NCBI GenBank assembly: GCA_023300375.1
Contig: JALZWO010000136.1
Location: forward strand, 1 to 57,667
From: Granulosicoccus sp.
Lineage (GTDB): Bacteria; Pseudomonadota; Gammaproteobacteria; Granulosicoccales; Granulosicoccaceae
Reading direction: 5' to 3'
DNA: 57,667 bases
Shown: piece by piece, positions 47,648 through 57,506 of the stretch
Position numbering within the stretch: position 1 is the first letter of the stretch
How the letters are laid out: every line of letters begins with the position of its first letter
Notes under the pieces: model-generated
Databases searched by the model: none
Told to the model about the DNA's origin: nothing
What the model saw: the letters and a program-made list of their open reading frames with translations, nothing else
Translations under genes and position numbers: made by a program

Positions 47648-48945
47648 ACGTGTGGCTTAGCCATAGCTGCGTAAAAAAATCCGTCCATACCTCGGTCTCC
47701 AGGCAAAATCTGGAGAACCTGATCCAATAAGGATGCCTGTGGATTACGTTGCAAAAAATGTCCTATCTGTCGTTCGTTCTCATCTTTGAAAATAGAGCAA
47801 GTTGCATATAACAACACGCCACCCGGAGCCAAGGTAGGCCAAAGCGCATCAAGCAATTGAGCTTGCAACGCAACAAGATTTTCAATATCGCTGGCGCGTC
47901 GCAGCAACTTAATATCAGGATGCCGTCGGATGACACCTGTACCTGAGCAGGGAGCATCCAGCAATATGGCGTTGAATGGCTGACCATCCCACCAGCTTGT
48001 CGGTGTTGCGGCGTCACCTAATACAACATTGACGTTGGCTTCAAGATTCAGCCTCTGCAACGTAGAGTGAACACTGTTAAGTCTGAACTCATCCCGATCA
48101 ATGGCGACAATCTGGGTATACCTGCCGCTCTCAGCAGCATGAGCCGTTTTACCACCGGGGGCCGCGCAAGCGTCGAGCAAGCGTCCGCCCTCAGGCTGGT
48201 ACTTGGCAAGCAACTGAGAAGCCATTTGCGCAGCTCCGTCCTGAATACTGATGTCCCCCTGCTCGAAGCCTGGCAAAGCTGTGACTGGAACTGGTTTTTC
48301 CAGCAACAGCGCATCTGGAATTTCAGATAGAACACTGGACTCCATTGATTGTTCGCGCAGACGATCCTGGTACGAATCAAGCGAACCGTGCAAGCAATTG
48401 ACTCGCAGCCACATGGGCCCCTGCTCATTATTAGCTAAACACACCGCCTGCCACTGCTCGGGCCAGTCGGTTTTGATGATCTCCAATAACCACGTGGGAT
48501 GCGAATACTGCTGGGTTTCACTTAATGATTCATGTAGCTGCTGGCTCTGACGTTGATAGTTGCGAAGCACTGCATTGACAACACCACGCGCCCAGGGCTT
48601 TTTCAATCGTTTAATCACCTTAACAGTTTCATCAACTGCCGCATGATCAGCTGTCGGCGTGTGTTTGAGCTGAAATACGCCCAACTGCATCAGCAGATAC
48701 ACATCCTGATCTTTTTGTTTGAGCGGTTTTTGCAACAGCTGACCAACCAATCCTTCCAGTTCATGTGACCAGCGACACCATCCAAAAATCCACGCTTGCA
48801 GTTGTGCTTGTTCACTGGCAGCCACGCGCTCTTGAGCCTCAGGTAACAAGCGGGTGAGCGAGCCACTGTGCTTTTGCAATTGCAACATAAGCTGCAGCGC
48901 TTGATAACGCAGATTGGTCGCTGACTCAGCGACAGGCTTTGACAT
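47644..48945 (-). CDS. rsmB: 16S rRNA m5C967 methyltransferase
   Basis: Methylates C967 in 16S rRNA. Of 433 residues, the first 140 are a NusB-like RNA-binding domain (VDETVKVIKRLKKPWARGVVNAVLRN). The SAM domain has DACAAPGGKTAHAAE (about 258-272), DAPCSGTGVIRRHPDIK (about 328-344) and ATCSIFKDENE (about 386) with the two conserved cysteines. ATG overlaps the fmt stop by one base (TAATG). Confidence 0.95.
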   Translation of the reverse strand: MSKPVAESATNLRYQALQLMLQLQKHSGSLTRLLPEAQERVAASEQAQLQAWIFGWCRWSHELEGLVGQLLQKPLKQKDQDVYLLMQLGVFQLKHTPTADHAAVDETVKVIKRLKKPWARGVVNAVLRNYQRQSQQLHESLSETQQYSHPTWLLEIIKTDWPEQWQAVCLANNEQGPMWLRVNCLHGSLDSYQDRLREQSMESSVLSEIPDALLLEKPVPVTALPGFEQGDISIQDGAAQMASQLLAKYQPEGGRLLDACAAPGGKTAHAAESGRYTQIVAIDRDEFRLNSVHSTLQRLNLEANVNVVLGDAATPTSWWDGQPFNAILLDAPCSGTGVIRRHPDIKLLRRASDIENLVALQAQLLDALWPTLAPGGVLLYATCSIFKDENERQIGHFLQRNPQASLLDQVLQILPGDRGMDGFFYAAMAKPHV

Positions 48946-49907
48946 TAATTTTGCACGGAGCTAAAGGTTTCTCCTTGCAGAGAGTGTCCTTGTAAAAATT
49001 CAGCTGCAGGCTGGGCTTTTTTGCCAGGCCACTGCAGTACAGTAAGATCAATAGTGGCATCTCCGGCTTGCACCCGCACGGCATCACCTGTTACCGCCAC
49101 TATGGTGCCGCAAGCCTTGGCAGTTTCAGCTTCATGGCGCTCGACAATGCGAGACTGCCAAATTCTTACGCGTTTCCCCTGCAACTGAGCTTCAGCCACA
49201 GGCCAGGGGTTGAAAGCTCGGATTCGTCTATCTAATTCCTCAGCTGACATCGTGAAATCCAGTGCCGCTTCGCTTTTGTAGAGTTTGTCGGCGTAAGTGG
49301 CGAGCGTATTGTCCTGAACCTTCGTCTGTAAGCTGCCCAGGCATCGCGCTGGAAGCGCTTCGATTAACATCTTAGCGCCCATTGTCGCAAGACGATCATG
49401 TAGCTGCGCCACGCTCTCATCAATGCCTATCGGTGTGGCCTTTTCCAACAGCACATCGCCAGTATCCAGACCTTCGTCCATTTGCATAATGCACACACCC
49501 GTCTCGGTGTCACCCGCGAGTATTGCGCGATGAATCGGCGCAGCACCCCGCCAGCGCGGTAACAATGACCCATGAATATTCAAACACCCCAAAGGTGGCA
49601 CGTCGAGCACAGCTTTAGGCAAAATTAATCCGTAAGCCGCAACCACCAGCACATCGGCGTTGAGGGCATTAAAGGCCGCTTGTGCCTCTTCGTTTTTCAA
49701 CGACACAGGCTGCAGAACAGGCACACCTGCCTCTTGCGCCATAATCTTAACTGCGCTTGCGGTGAGTTTACGGCCACGCCCTGCGGGCCTGTCAGGCTGA
49801 GTCAGAACACCCACCACTTCATGAGAACTGCTTAACAGTTCTTTTAGCGCCACTGCTGCAAACTCGGGGGTTCCAGCAAAAGCTATTTTTAGACCTTCGC
49901 AATTCAT
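48945..49907 (-). CDS. fmt: Methionyl-tRNA formyltransferase
   Basis: Formylates initiator Met-tRNA using 10-formyltetrahydrofolate; 320 residues, normal length. FAGTPEFAAVALKEL at the start, HGSLLPRWRGAAPIHRAI near 108-125 and GVCIMQMDEGLDTGDVL near 137-153 are the formyltransferase core. The C-terminal half carries the tRNA-binding OB domain. It follows def by three bases. Confidence 0.96.
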   Translation of the reverse strand: MNCEGLKIAFAGTPEFAAVALKELLSSSHEVVGVLTQPDRPAGRGRKLTASAVKIMAQEAGVPVLQPVSLKNEEAQAAFNALNADVLVVAAYGLILPKAVLDVPPLGCLNIHGSLLPRWRGAAPIHRAILAGDTETGVCIMQMDEGLDTGDVLLEKATPIGIDESVAQLHDRLATMGAKMLIEALPARCLGSLQTKVQDNTLATYADKLYKSEAALDFTMSAEELDRRIRAFNPWPVAEAQLQGKRVRIWQSRIVERHEAETAKACGTIVAVTGDAVRVQAGDATIDLTVLQWPGKKAQPAAEFLQGHSLQGETFSSVQN

Positions 49908-49910
49908 ACG

Positions 49911-50453
49911 CTATCGACTGCGTGACACAGGTTCGGGTATGTCGTCCAGGTCAGCTCCGTCACGCACCCATTTCTCCAATTTTTTTCGAATTCGATTGCG
50001 CTTTAAGGTGGACAGATAATCGACAAATAATTTGCCTTGCAGATGGTCTATCTCGTGCTGAATACACACCGCAAGTAACCCATCAGCATCCATCTCAAAC
50101 GGGTTCCCCTCACGATCTAAAGCCGCTATTCGCACCTCACTGGGCCGTTTAATCGTTTCGTAAACGCCTGGAATCGACAAGCACCCCTCCTGCATCTCAG
50201 CCATGCCTTCAGCCACGATAATTTTGGGGTTGATGAACGTGAGCGGGGTGTCGTTTTCCTCGGAAACATCAATAACAACAACTTGTTGGTGAACATTCAC
50301 CTGCGTTGCAGCTAACCCAATGCCCGGCGCCTCGTACATCGTCGCAAACATATCGTCGACCAGTTTCGCAACGTTGCCATCCACATCCCGGACCTCGCTG
50401 GCCGACGTTCGCAGTTGCGGGTCAGGGTAGTAAAGGATATCTAGCAATGACAC
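49911..50453 (-). CDS. def: Peptide deformylase
   Basis: Metal enzyme of 180 residues removing the formyl group from nascent proteins. The three motifs are [18 protein letters not shown] and [12 protein letters not shown]. The start is the GTG at 50453 ([14 protein letters not shown]), which matches family N-termini and has AGGAAA upstream; an ATG 18 codons earlier would add an unusual leader. First gene of the leftward operon, divergent from the lysM-dprA-topA set. Confidence 0.93.
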   Translation of the reverse strand: MSLLDILYYPDPQLRTSASEVRDVDGNVAKLVDDMFATMYEAPGIGLAATQVNVHQQVVVIDVSEENDTPLTFINPKIIVAEGMAEMQEGCLSIPGVYETIKRPSEVRIAALDREGNPFEMDADGLLAVCIQHEIDHLQGKLFVDYLSTLKRNRIRKKLEKWVRDGADLDDIPEPVSRSR

Positions 50454-50664
50454 AACATAATTTCCTGATTGAGACTTCGAGGTCGTTAATTCTAGCCCGA
50501 ACACCAAATTTAAACCCTCAAATTCTCTTAATTAACGTCACCGATTTTCACGCTTGGCACACTCGGGACAAATAACAAGGCACCGCCCTTGCATCTCAAG
50601 TATTACAAATAGTCGCCGATGCAGCCTTTAGCAATCACCGAATCACGACGGAGAGTTCCCAAGA

Positions 50665-51894
50665 ATGGGCCACAACTACACAATGAAAATGACACCTGTA
50701 CGCTTGACGCTTGCGTTGGGTTTGTCCGCAGTGCTCGCCGCCTGTGCGAGTACAGGCCCCTCCTCGACTATATCCATCGTAGCTCCAGCCGAAAAACAAT
50801 CTAGAAATAGCGACAGCGCCTTGCTTCAAGCCAGCTATCCGGCTGTAACTCCTCGGGTTTATTTATCTGCAGATCAAATTGAGGACAACGCCCCACAGAC
50901 TTACACAGTGGTCCGTGGCGACACACTATGGGACATCTCCGATCGATTTCTCAAAGAGCCATGGCGTTGGACCGAGATCTGGAAGTATAACGAGCAGATT
51001 CTCAACCCGCACCTCATCTATCCTAAGGATGTTATTGCACTGAACTACGTTGACGGAAAACCAATAATCTCACTAACCCGCAACGGGACCCTAATTCCCT
51101 CTTTGGGAGTCTCAACAGCTCAAGGCACCAACACAACGGTGGCCAATGGCATCGTCAAATTATCGCCACGTATTCGAAAAGAATCGCTAGAGGACGCCAT
51201 CTCAACCATCAAGCGGGATTCAATTGCACAGTTTTTGATGCACCCTCGGGTCATGGAGGAGAGCGATTTAGCCTCGTCGCCTTACGTTGTCGCCAATGGT
51301 GATGATCGCCTCATCAGTTCTACTGGCAGTAAGATTTACGCGCGTGGCAAGTTCAATCGCAACCTGACCAGCTACAGCATATTCCGCAAAAATAAAGTGT
51401 TGATTGATCCGGTTGACGGCAAAAAGCTGGGATATGAAATCGTTCATGTTTCTGATGCAAAGCTGCTCAGCGTAGGAGACCCTTCAGTCTTGAGCTTGAC
51501 CAGAAACAAAATGGAAACTGTCACGGGGGATATCCTGTTACCAGTTGATCACGAGCTGACCAGCTATAACTACACACCTCGGCTACCTGCTCTGGAAGGC
51601 GAAGGACGAATTGTCTCATTGGCGAATGCGATTACACAAACTGGAAAAGACCAAGTCGTGGTGCTGAACGTGGGTTCTGACTCAAACTTACAAGAAGGCG
51701 ATGTGCTGGCAGTGGAGACGCGAGGTTTGAACGTTATTGACACCCACGGCGCTCACAAACGCGAGCATGTCCAACTGCCGAACCAACGTACCGGCGTTTT
51801 AATGGTATTCAAGACGTTTGACAAGGTAAGCTATGCGCTAGTCATGGAATCGACTCGCCCGATAAAGGTCAACGACATCATTACGGGTATCTAA
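50665..51894 (+). CDS. LysM domain lipoprotein upstream of dprA
   Basis: Envelope protein of 409 residues. The start has a lipoprotein-like signal ending LAACAS (Cys27), and a LysM module at about 73-125 begins TYTVVRGDTLWDISDRF and binds peptidoglycan. The long C-terminal part is beta-rich and of unknown fold, with repeated stretches around GDPSVLSLTR and GDVLAVETRG. ATG 50665 has a GGAGAG site; ATG 50683 is the alternative. Its place between def and dprA is conserved in gammaproteobacteria. Confidence 0.8.
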   Translation: MGHNYTMKMTPVRLTLALGLSAVLAACASTGPSSTISIVAPAEKQSRNSDSALLQASYPAVTPRVYLSADQIEDNAPQTYTVVRGDTLWDISDRFLKEPWRWTEIWKYNEQILNPHLIYPKDVIALNYVDGKPIISLTRNGTLIPSLGVSTAQGTNTTVANGIVKLSPRIRKESLEDAISTIKRDSIAQFLMHPRVMEESDLASSPYVVANGDDRLISSTGSKIYARGKFNRNLTSYSIFRKNKVLIDPVDGKKLGYEIVHVSDAKLLSVGDPSVLSLTRNKMETVTGDILLPVDHELTSYNYTPRLPALEGEGRIVSLANAITQTGKDQVVVLNVGSDSNLQEGDVLAVETRGLNVIDTHGAHKREHVQLPNQRTGVLMVFKTFDKVSYALVMESTRPIKVNDIITGI

Positions 51895-51948
51895 ACACGC
51901 TCTCGGCAATGCATCCAGTGGCCGCGGGCACCAACCGCGGACACTATC

Positions 51949-53193
51949 ATGGAAGATACGAACAGCAGTTCCCTCTCGAATTTGCCACGCTCATCGGCAT
52001 GTTCATCAGCAGATAAGCCAACACACCTGCCGACACCAACGTCAACATGGCTGACGTTCTCGCAGGCTTTCGATGCCAGCGCGCGTCATTGCCAGCATAT
52101 CCGGCAGGCACAACCCAACGCGGTGGCGATCGGCAGCCTAATCACAGACTATCTCGCCGGCCAACGAACCGGTCTAGCCGAGGCACTCCGCACCAAACTC
52201 AACGATTCTCAGCTCGCTGAGTTAGAGAGTGAGCGAGTTAAGCGTAAAGTAGAGGAAGCTAGACGATGGTCCACTTCAAACCCTCACCATCACCTGATAG
52301 GCCTAGACCATCCGGCGTATCCACTCCAGCTGCAAGAGACCATTAACGCCCCAGTTCTTTTGTATGCGAAAGGAAATTTAGCTGCTTTCACACAGCCTGC
52401 TCTGGCCATTGTGGGCTCTCGCAAGGCCAGCAAGCTCAGCATTGATCTGACGTACCGGCTAGCGGCGGCTATGGCAGCTCGCGGCGTCACTATTGTTAGT
52501 GGACTTGCACGTGGCATCGATGCGGCGGCGCATGAAGGGGCGCTATCAGTGGGCGGTCGCACGATTGCCGTAGCCGCGACCTCACCCGACATAGTCTATC
52601 CGCGACAGCATCAGGCGTTGGAACAGAGAATCATCAATAACGGTGGCTTGGTGGTCACCGAGTATTCCTTGAGGTCAAAAACATTACGCTGGCATTTTCC
52701 ACGTCGAAATCGCATCATTAGCGGGCTAAGCTTGGGGGTTCTAGTAGCGGAAGCCGCCCTGCCCAGCGGCACCCTGACCACCGCCAACCACGCCATTGAG
52801 CAAGGCCGTGAAGTTATGGCCATTCCCGGTAATGTGGTAAACGAGCAATTTCGTGGATGCCACTCCCTCATCAAACAGGGCGCGACCCTCGTAGAGGACG
52901 AACACGATATTTTGGACGCCTTAGCTTGGCCATTACTGCGCTCAATTGAAAATCACGACTCTGCACCTCAGACAGATCTGGATTTATCACTGTCTACCGA
53001 GAGCACACCTGCAACTGACGCCATTGAGGCACAAATACTGAGCGCTCTCCGCGAGGCTCCAGCCTCAATAGACGAATTAATGACGCACACGCAAATTACG
53101 ATTGCAGAGCTAGGCACCTACCTTGGAATGCTTGAAATTGACGGCAAGATAATTGCTTCCAGCAATGGGCGATATAACCTAAGGCTTAACTGA
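51949..53193 (+). CDS. dprA: DNA processing protein DprA
   Basis: Binds incoming single-stranded DNA and loads RecA in natural transformation. A 414-residue protein with an N-terminal helical domain (about 30-110), the DprA Rossmann core with VGSRKAS (about 147-153), GLARGIDAAAHEGAL (about 185-199), GTLTTANHAIEQGREVMAIPG and GCHSLIKQGA, and a C-terminal winged helix near 350-414. Pairing with a full type IV pilus gene set in the window suggests, without proving it, that the organism can take up DNA. Confidence 0.93.
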   Translation: MEDTNSSSLSNLPRSSACSSADKPTHLPTPTSTWLTFSQAFDASARHCQHIRQAQPNAVAIGSLITDYLAGQRTGLAEALRTKLNDSQLAELESERVKRKVEEARRWSTSNPHHHLIGLDHPAYPLQLQETINAPVLLYAKGNLAAFTQPALAIVGSRKASKLSIDLTYRLAAAMAARGVTIVSGLARGIDAAAHEGALSVGGRTIAVAATSPDIVYPRQHQALEQRIINNGGLVVTEYSLRSKTLRWHFPRRNRIISGLSLGVLVAEAALPSGTLTTANHAIEQGREVMAIPGNVVNEQFRGCHSLIKQGATLVEDEHDILDALAWPLLRSIENHDSAPQTDLDLSLSTESTPATDAIEAQILSALREAPASIDELMTHTQITIAELGTYLGMLEIDGKIIASSNGRYNLRLN

Positions 53194-53339
53194 ACTAGTA
53201 TCGCTAGAAGCCCCGAAAAATGTGAATTTAAGACATTAAATATCAGACAAATCACACCTCCCCGTTGACAAAGCAAGATCAAGCGACGAGGCTATGGCTT
53301 GGTACGTCCGAAATCCGACCCGTAAACAGCAGTTGATAA

Positions 53340-55805
53340 ATGAGCAAAAACCTCGTCATCGTAGAGTCGCCCGCCAAGGGAAAGACCATCGAAAAGTACC
53401 TGGGCAAGGACTACAAGGTACTTGCCTCCTACGGGCACGTTCGCGATTTACTGCCTAAAGAAGGGGCGGTTGATCCTGACAACGACTTCAAAATGAAGTA
53501 CCAGTTGATCGAAAGGAACGAAAAGCACGTCAACAACATCAAGAAAGCGCTAAAAAAAGCTGACACTCTACTTCTCGCGACTGACCCGGATCGCGAAGGT
53601 GAGGCGATCAGTTGGCACTTGGTAGAACATTTACGTGAAGAAGGCGATCTCAAAGACAAAAAAGTTCAGCGCGTTGTGTTTCACGAAATTACTAAGCGCG
53701 CCGTACAGGAAGCCGTTGATAACCCGCGTGAGCTGGGTCAGGATCTAATTAATGCGCAACAGGCCCGCCGAGCGCTTGACTATTTGGTCGGTTTTAATCT
53801 GTCGCCATTACTATGGCGCAAAATTAGTCGTGGGTTATCCGCAGGTCGTGTTCAATCACCGGCGCTGCGCATGATATGCGAGCGTGAAAACGAGATTGAA
53901 GCTTTCAACCCGCAAGAATACTGGAGCGTTGTGGCTGACCTGCAAAAAGACACACAGCCATTTACCGCAAAGCTATCATCGCTAAACGGTGACAAGATGA
54001 AACAATTCACCATCACCAATGGTGAGCAGGCCAATGAGACGTACGACATGCTCATGGGCCATGCCAAAGGTTCACTCACCGCCGTCAAGGTGGAGAAAAA
54101 GCAACGTAAGCGAAACCCGACCGCACCGTTTACCACCTCAACATTGCAACAAGAGGCTTCACGCAAGCTTGGCTTTGGTGCTCAACGCACCATGCGTACA
54201 GCGCAGAAGCTCTACGAAGGCATTAAGCTGGGTGACGAAGGCGCTGTCGGCCTCATCACCTATATGCGTACCGACTCAATCACTTTGTCTCAAGATTGCC
54301 TAGACGAGCTTAGAGAGCTCATTCCACAGCGCTTTGGCAAGGACTACCTACCCGCTGAATTGAACACGTACAAAAACAAATCAAAAAATGCACAAGAGGC
54401 TCACGAAGCCATCCGCCCCAGCTCGGTCATGCGTGCACCTGATGAAATCAAGTCGTTTCTCGAAGAAGATCAATACAAGTTGTATAACCTGATTTGGAAG
54501 CGAACCGTAGCCAGCCAGATGATCTTCGCCACCATTGATGGGGTTGCCGTTGATTTCGCCTGTGGTGACGGAAACCTGTTCCGCGCCAATGGCTCAACTG
54601 TCAAATTCCCCGGCTTTATGAGCGTCTATCTTGAAGATGTAGACGATAAGAAAAAAGCGGAAGACGATGACAAGTTGCTACCCGAGTTACAAGAAGGTGA
54701 CGTTGTGCCGTTGCAAGAAATCAAACTCACGCAGCACTTCACTGAGCCACCACCGCGATTCTCCGAAGCAAGCTTGGTTAAAACGCTAGAAGAATACGGT
54801 ATTGGTCGCCCATCAACCTACGCCTCTATCATTTCTACGTTGCAATCACGTGAATACGTAGAGATCGAAGCTAGGCGATTTTTCCCCACAGACACAGGTC
54901 GTGTTGTATCCGGCTTTCTGTCAAAACACTTCGATAAATACGTTGATTACGACTTCACAGCCAACTTAGAAGATGAGCTTGATGCGGTGTCGCGCGGCGA
55001 AAAAGATTGGGTACCACTGCTTGCTGATTTCTGGAACCCCTTCCACGCGCAAGTCGAAGACAAACTGGAAAACGTCTCCAAAGACGAAGCTATCCAAGCT
55101 CGCGCGCTGGGCATTGATGAAGAGAGCGGACGGCCTATTAGCGTTCGCATCGGTCAATACGGCGCGTTCGTTCAGATAGGCACACGTGAAGACGAAGAAA
55201 AACCAAAATTTGCCGGCTTACGTCCAGGCCAGCGCATGAATTCCATCACTCTCCCCGAAGCCATTCAGTTGTTTGACTTGCCGCGAAAACTTGGCGAGAC
55301 CCCTGAAGGTGAAAAGATCACAGCCAACATCGGTAGATTTGGCCCGTATCTGAAATACGACGCCAAGTTTGTCTCTCTCAAAGAAGACGATCCGTATACC
55401 GTCGGACACGAGCGCGCACTCGAAATCATTGCTGAGAAAAAAGTGGCTGATGCCAATAAGCTCGTCAAGGAATTTGATGGCACCGATGTTCAGATACTCA
55501 ACGGTCGTTGGGGCGCTTACATCACCGACGGAAACAAGAACGCAAAAATCCCTAAAGAGCTTAAAGAAACACCTGCAGCCATCGATCTGGACACATGTCT
55601 GAAATTACTGGCTGAGGCTCCTGAACGAAAGGGTCGAGGTAAAAAGAAAGCAGCCGCTAAAAAAGCGGAATCCAAGAAGAAAGCTACTTCAAAGAAAAAA
55701 TCCACTGCTAAGAAGAAATCGAAAAAGAAATCAGCTGCGAGCAAAAAAGCTGCGGCCAAGAAGCGTGCTGCCGCCAAGAAAAAAGCTACAGCCAGTCAGG
55801 AATAA
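53340..55805 (+). CDS. topA: DNA topoisomerase I without zinc fingers
   Basis: Relaxes negative supercoils; 821 residues. The Toprim domain carries VESPAKGKTIEKYLG (about 7-21) and ATDPDREGEAISWHL (about 79-93). The active tyrosine lies in LITYMRTDSITLS near residue 305. The C-terminal region has repeated short beta modules (ENPLIT-like GQYGAFVQIG, GRFGPYLKYD, GRWGAYITDG) instead of the Cys4 zinc ribbons of E. coli TopA. The last 55 residues are a Lys/Ala/Ser-rich tail built from AAKKK-like blocks. This type is known from Xanthomonas-like and other proteobacteria. Confidence 0.95.
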   Translation: MSKNLVIVESPAKGKTIEKYLGKDYKVLASYGHVRDLLPKEGAVDPDNDFKMKYQLIERNEKHVNNIKKALKKADTLLLATDPDREGEAISWHLVEHLREEGDLKDKKVQRVVFHEITKRAVQEAVDNPRELGQDLINAQQARRALDYLVGFNLSPLLWRKISRGLSAGRVQSPALRMICERENEIEAFNPQEYWSVVADLQKDTQPFTAKLSSLNGDKMKQFTITNGEQANETYDMLMGHAKGSLTAVKVEKKQRKRNPTAPFTTSTLQQEASRKLGFGAQRTMRTAQKLYEGIKLGDEGAVGLITYMRTDSITLSQDCLDELRELIPQRFGKDYLPAELNTYKNKSKNAQEAHEAIRPSSVMRAPDEIKSFLEEDQYKLYNLIWKRTVASQMIFATIDGVAVDFACGDGNLFRANGSTVKFPGFMSVYLEDVDDKKKAEDDDKLLPELQEGDVVPLQEIKLTQHFTEPPPRFSEASLVKTLEEYGIGRPSTYASIISTLQSREYVEIEARRFFPTDTGRVVSGFLSKHFDKYVDYDFTANLEDELDAVSRGEKDWVPLLADFWNPFHAQVEDKLENVSKDEAIQARALGIDEESGRPISVRIGQYGAFVQIGTREDEEKPKFAGLRPGQRMNSITLPEAIQLFDLPRKLGETPEGEKITANIGRFGPYLKYDAKFVSLKEDDPYTVGHERALEIIAEKKVADANKLVKEFDGTDVQILNGRWGAYITDGNKNAKIPKELKETPAAIDLDTCLKLLAEAPERKGRGKKKAAAKKAESKKKATSKKKSTAKKKSKKKSAASKKAAAKKRAAAKKKATASQE

Positions 55806-55845
55806 TGGGTCGAAATAACGACGAGGCTTACGTTAACAGAGGCGT

Positions 55846-56397
55846 GTGTTGACAGACATAGAACGAGCGGTTGTAGCCTTGAAGGCCGGCCGCGTTATCG
55901 CCTACCCCACCGAAGCTGTTTTCGGCCTGGGGTGCGATCCTGACAATGAAAGTGCGCTGCAGAGCGTAATCGATGTAAAAGGACGCGATAGCCACAAAGG
56001 CCTCATCCTGATTGCATCGTCCCAACATCAATTGCGCGAATTTATTGCACCCGTGTCTGCTGTGCAGCAGGAAACATTAGATGCGCATTGGCCCGGCCCT
56101 GTCACCTTCGTCGTACCTGCCAACACTCGAAACAGCAACTCGCTACTTAGCGGATATCGCGATACCTTAGCAGTGCGAGTAAGCACCCACCCCGTTGTTA
56201 TCCAACTATGCGACCAGTTTGGCAGCGCCATCGTCTCTACTAGCGCTAACCTGTCCGGGCAAGAGGCGTTACGCTCCGCTCAAGAGGTTCGAACCGCATT
56301 TGGCAACAAACTAGATGTAGTTATTGATGCCAACGTTGGAACCTTAAACGAGCCCACCAAAATTATAGATTTGCGCTCGAGTGAGCGTTTGCGTTAA
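55846..56397 (+). CDS. tsaC: Threonylcarbamoyl-AMP synthase
   Basis: Makes threonylcarbamoyl-AMP for the t6A37 modification of ANN-decoding tRNAs. A Sua5/YciO/YrdC-fold protein of 183 residues: AYPTEAVFGLGCDPDN (about 18-33), KGRDSHKGLILIA (about 43-55), HWPGPVTFVVP (about 79-89) and STSANLSGQEA (about 131-141). The start is GTG at 55846, with a TTG in the next codon. It follows topA closely in the same direction and is convergent with the FA-hydroxylase gene. Confidence 0.92.
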   Translation: MLTDIERAVVALKAGRVIAYPTEAVFGLGCDPDNESALQSVIDVKGRDSHKGLILIASSQHQLREFIAPVSAVQQETLDAHWPGPVTFVVPANTRNSNSLLSGYRDTLAVRVSTHPVVIQLCDQFGSAIVSTSANLSGQEALRSAQEVRTAFGNKLDVVIDANVGTLNEPTKIIDLRSSERLR

Positions 56398-56421
56398 ACG
56401 CTTTGAGAGTGCACCAAAGCA

Positions 56422-57060
56422 TTACTCGCTAGAAATAAACCGAGTACCAAACACTCGATCAAATAGAGTGGTAGCAATGCCAAAATTAACACTACCCATG
56501 TTCTTTGGGTTGTGATGCTCCTTGTGGTGGTTTGCAAGATTTTTGAAAACCGGAGGATTTTCTAGATGAGCAATAGTGTGAATAAACTCGTACCACATCG
56601 AGTGTATCGCCACTGAAAATAGCAATATCCAGCCAACATCTAACTGAAGATGACTACCAAGAAGCGCAACAGGCAGATAGACTCCACCTAAAACAAGAGC
56701 GTGAACAAAAAAAGGCAGTATCACCATATTCATATCTTGCGTTGACTTAACATGCATTTTTTCATTTGTGAACATTCCATGATGCCAAAATGTATGCATC
56801 TCAAATACGGCTTCTTGAAATTTAACCTTCTTGTGTTGTTGGTATCTGTGAGCCAAGTACATCGCTGCATCGCTGAATAGGAAGCCAAGCGGAAGGAGAA
56901 TAGTTAACCGTAAATCCCAATGAATATTTAGGGCTGAGCAGTATACGAAGCCCGATAAAATAATACAAACGAGTAAACCATTAAGGTATGAATTAAAGAA
57001 TAATCCTTTGTATTTTGCCCTGAACCGCGCCCGTTTGTCGTCAATAGATTTCAGTTGCAC
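56422..57060 (-). CDS. Fatty acid hydroxylase/sterol desaturase family protein
   Basis: Di-iron membrane oxygenase of 212 residues. Several hydrophobic helices span about 24-60 and 110-155, and the histidine clusters are HRYQQH (about 71-76), HTFWHH (about 89-94), HTIAH (about 163-167) and HHKEHH (about 178-183), which bind the iron pair. The start is GTG; no better start is present. The leader just upstream holds a 20-bp tandem duplication. Substrate (fatty acid, sterol or carotenoid) is not evident. Confidence 0.8.
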   Translation of the reverse strand: MQLKSIDDKRARFRAKYKGLFFNSYLNGLLVCIILSGFVYCSALNIHWDLRLTILLPLGFLFSDAAMYLAHRYQQHKKVKFQEAVFEMHTFWHHGMFTNEKMHVKSTQDMNMVILPFFVHALVLGGVYLPVALLGSHLQLDVGWILLFSVAIHSMWYEFIHTIAHLENPPVFKNLANHHKEHHNPKNMGSVNFGIATTLFDRVFGTRFISSE

Positions 57061-57506
57061 AGTGATTCCAAGAGTGGTGAGATAACTAAAAGAGTGGTGA
57101 GATAACTAAAAAAAGGCAGTGTAGTCCGACATTTTACGCACTGCGCTCACTGAGATTTCGCTATAAATCAACATCAACACAATGCAAAAATTGCAGAGTC
57201 ACAAATAATATTTCCGAGTACAACTCAGCACCGTAATCTCACAATACAGGCATTAATCTAAAAATATTCGCACGTCGCTAACTAAGACCACCTCGTCAAA
57301 AAAATGCTTAGCAATGACAACTAACTCGTCAACCGCTATCGTCTGTTTTAGCACAAACTAATCTTATTCTGCTTTCAGAATTCAATATTATTTTGAAGAT
57401 AAACAGAGGGATAATGCCTTTTATCAACACTGTTTAAAATGCCAGTTTTCTCCTAATAACACCACTGACCAATGATATAATAAATCATCAAACGGAGCAC
57501 GATTTC
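57061..57506. other. AT-rich intergenic region between the hydroxylase and the last gene
   Basis: 446 bases with no gene seen in either strand. It holds the tandem duplication at 57071-57110 and is AT-rich from about 57170 to 57490, which should contain the divergent promoters. Confidence 0.5.
57071..57110. repeat. 20-bp perfect tandem duplication
   Basis: AGAGTGGTGAGATAACTAAA occurs at 57071-57090 and again at 57091-57110 without a gap. It lies 10 bases upstream of the hydroxylase start, in its untranslated leader, and the second copy brings a stop codon into frame with the upstream sequence. Confidence 0.8.
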
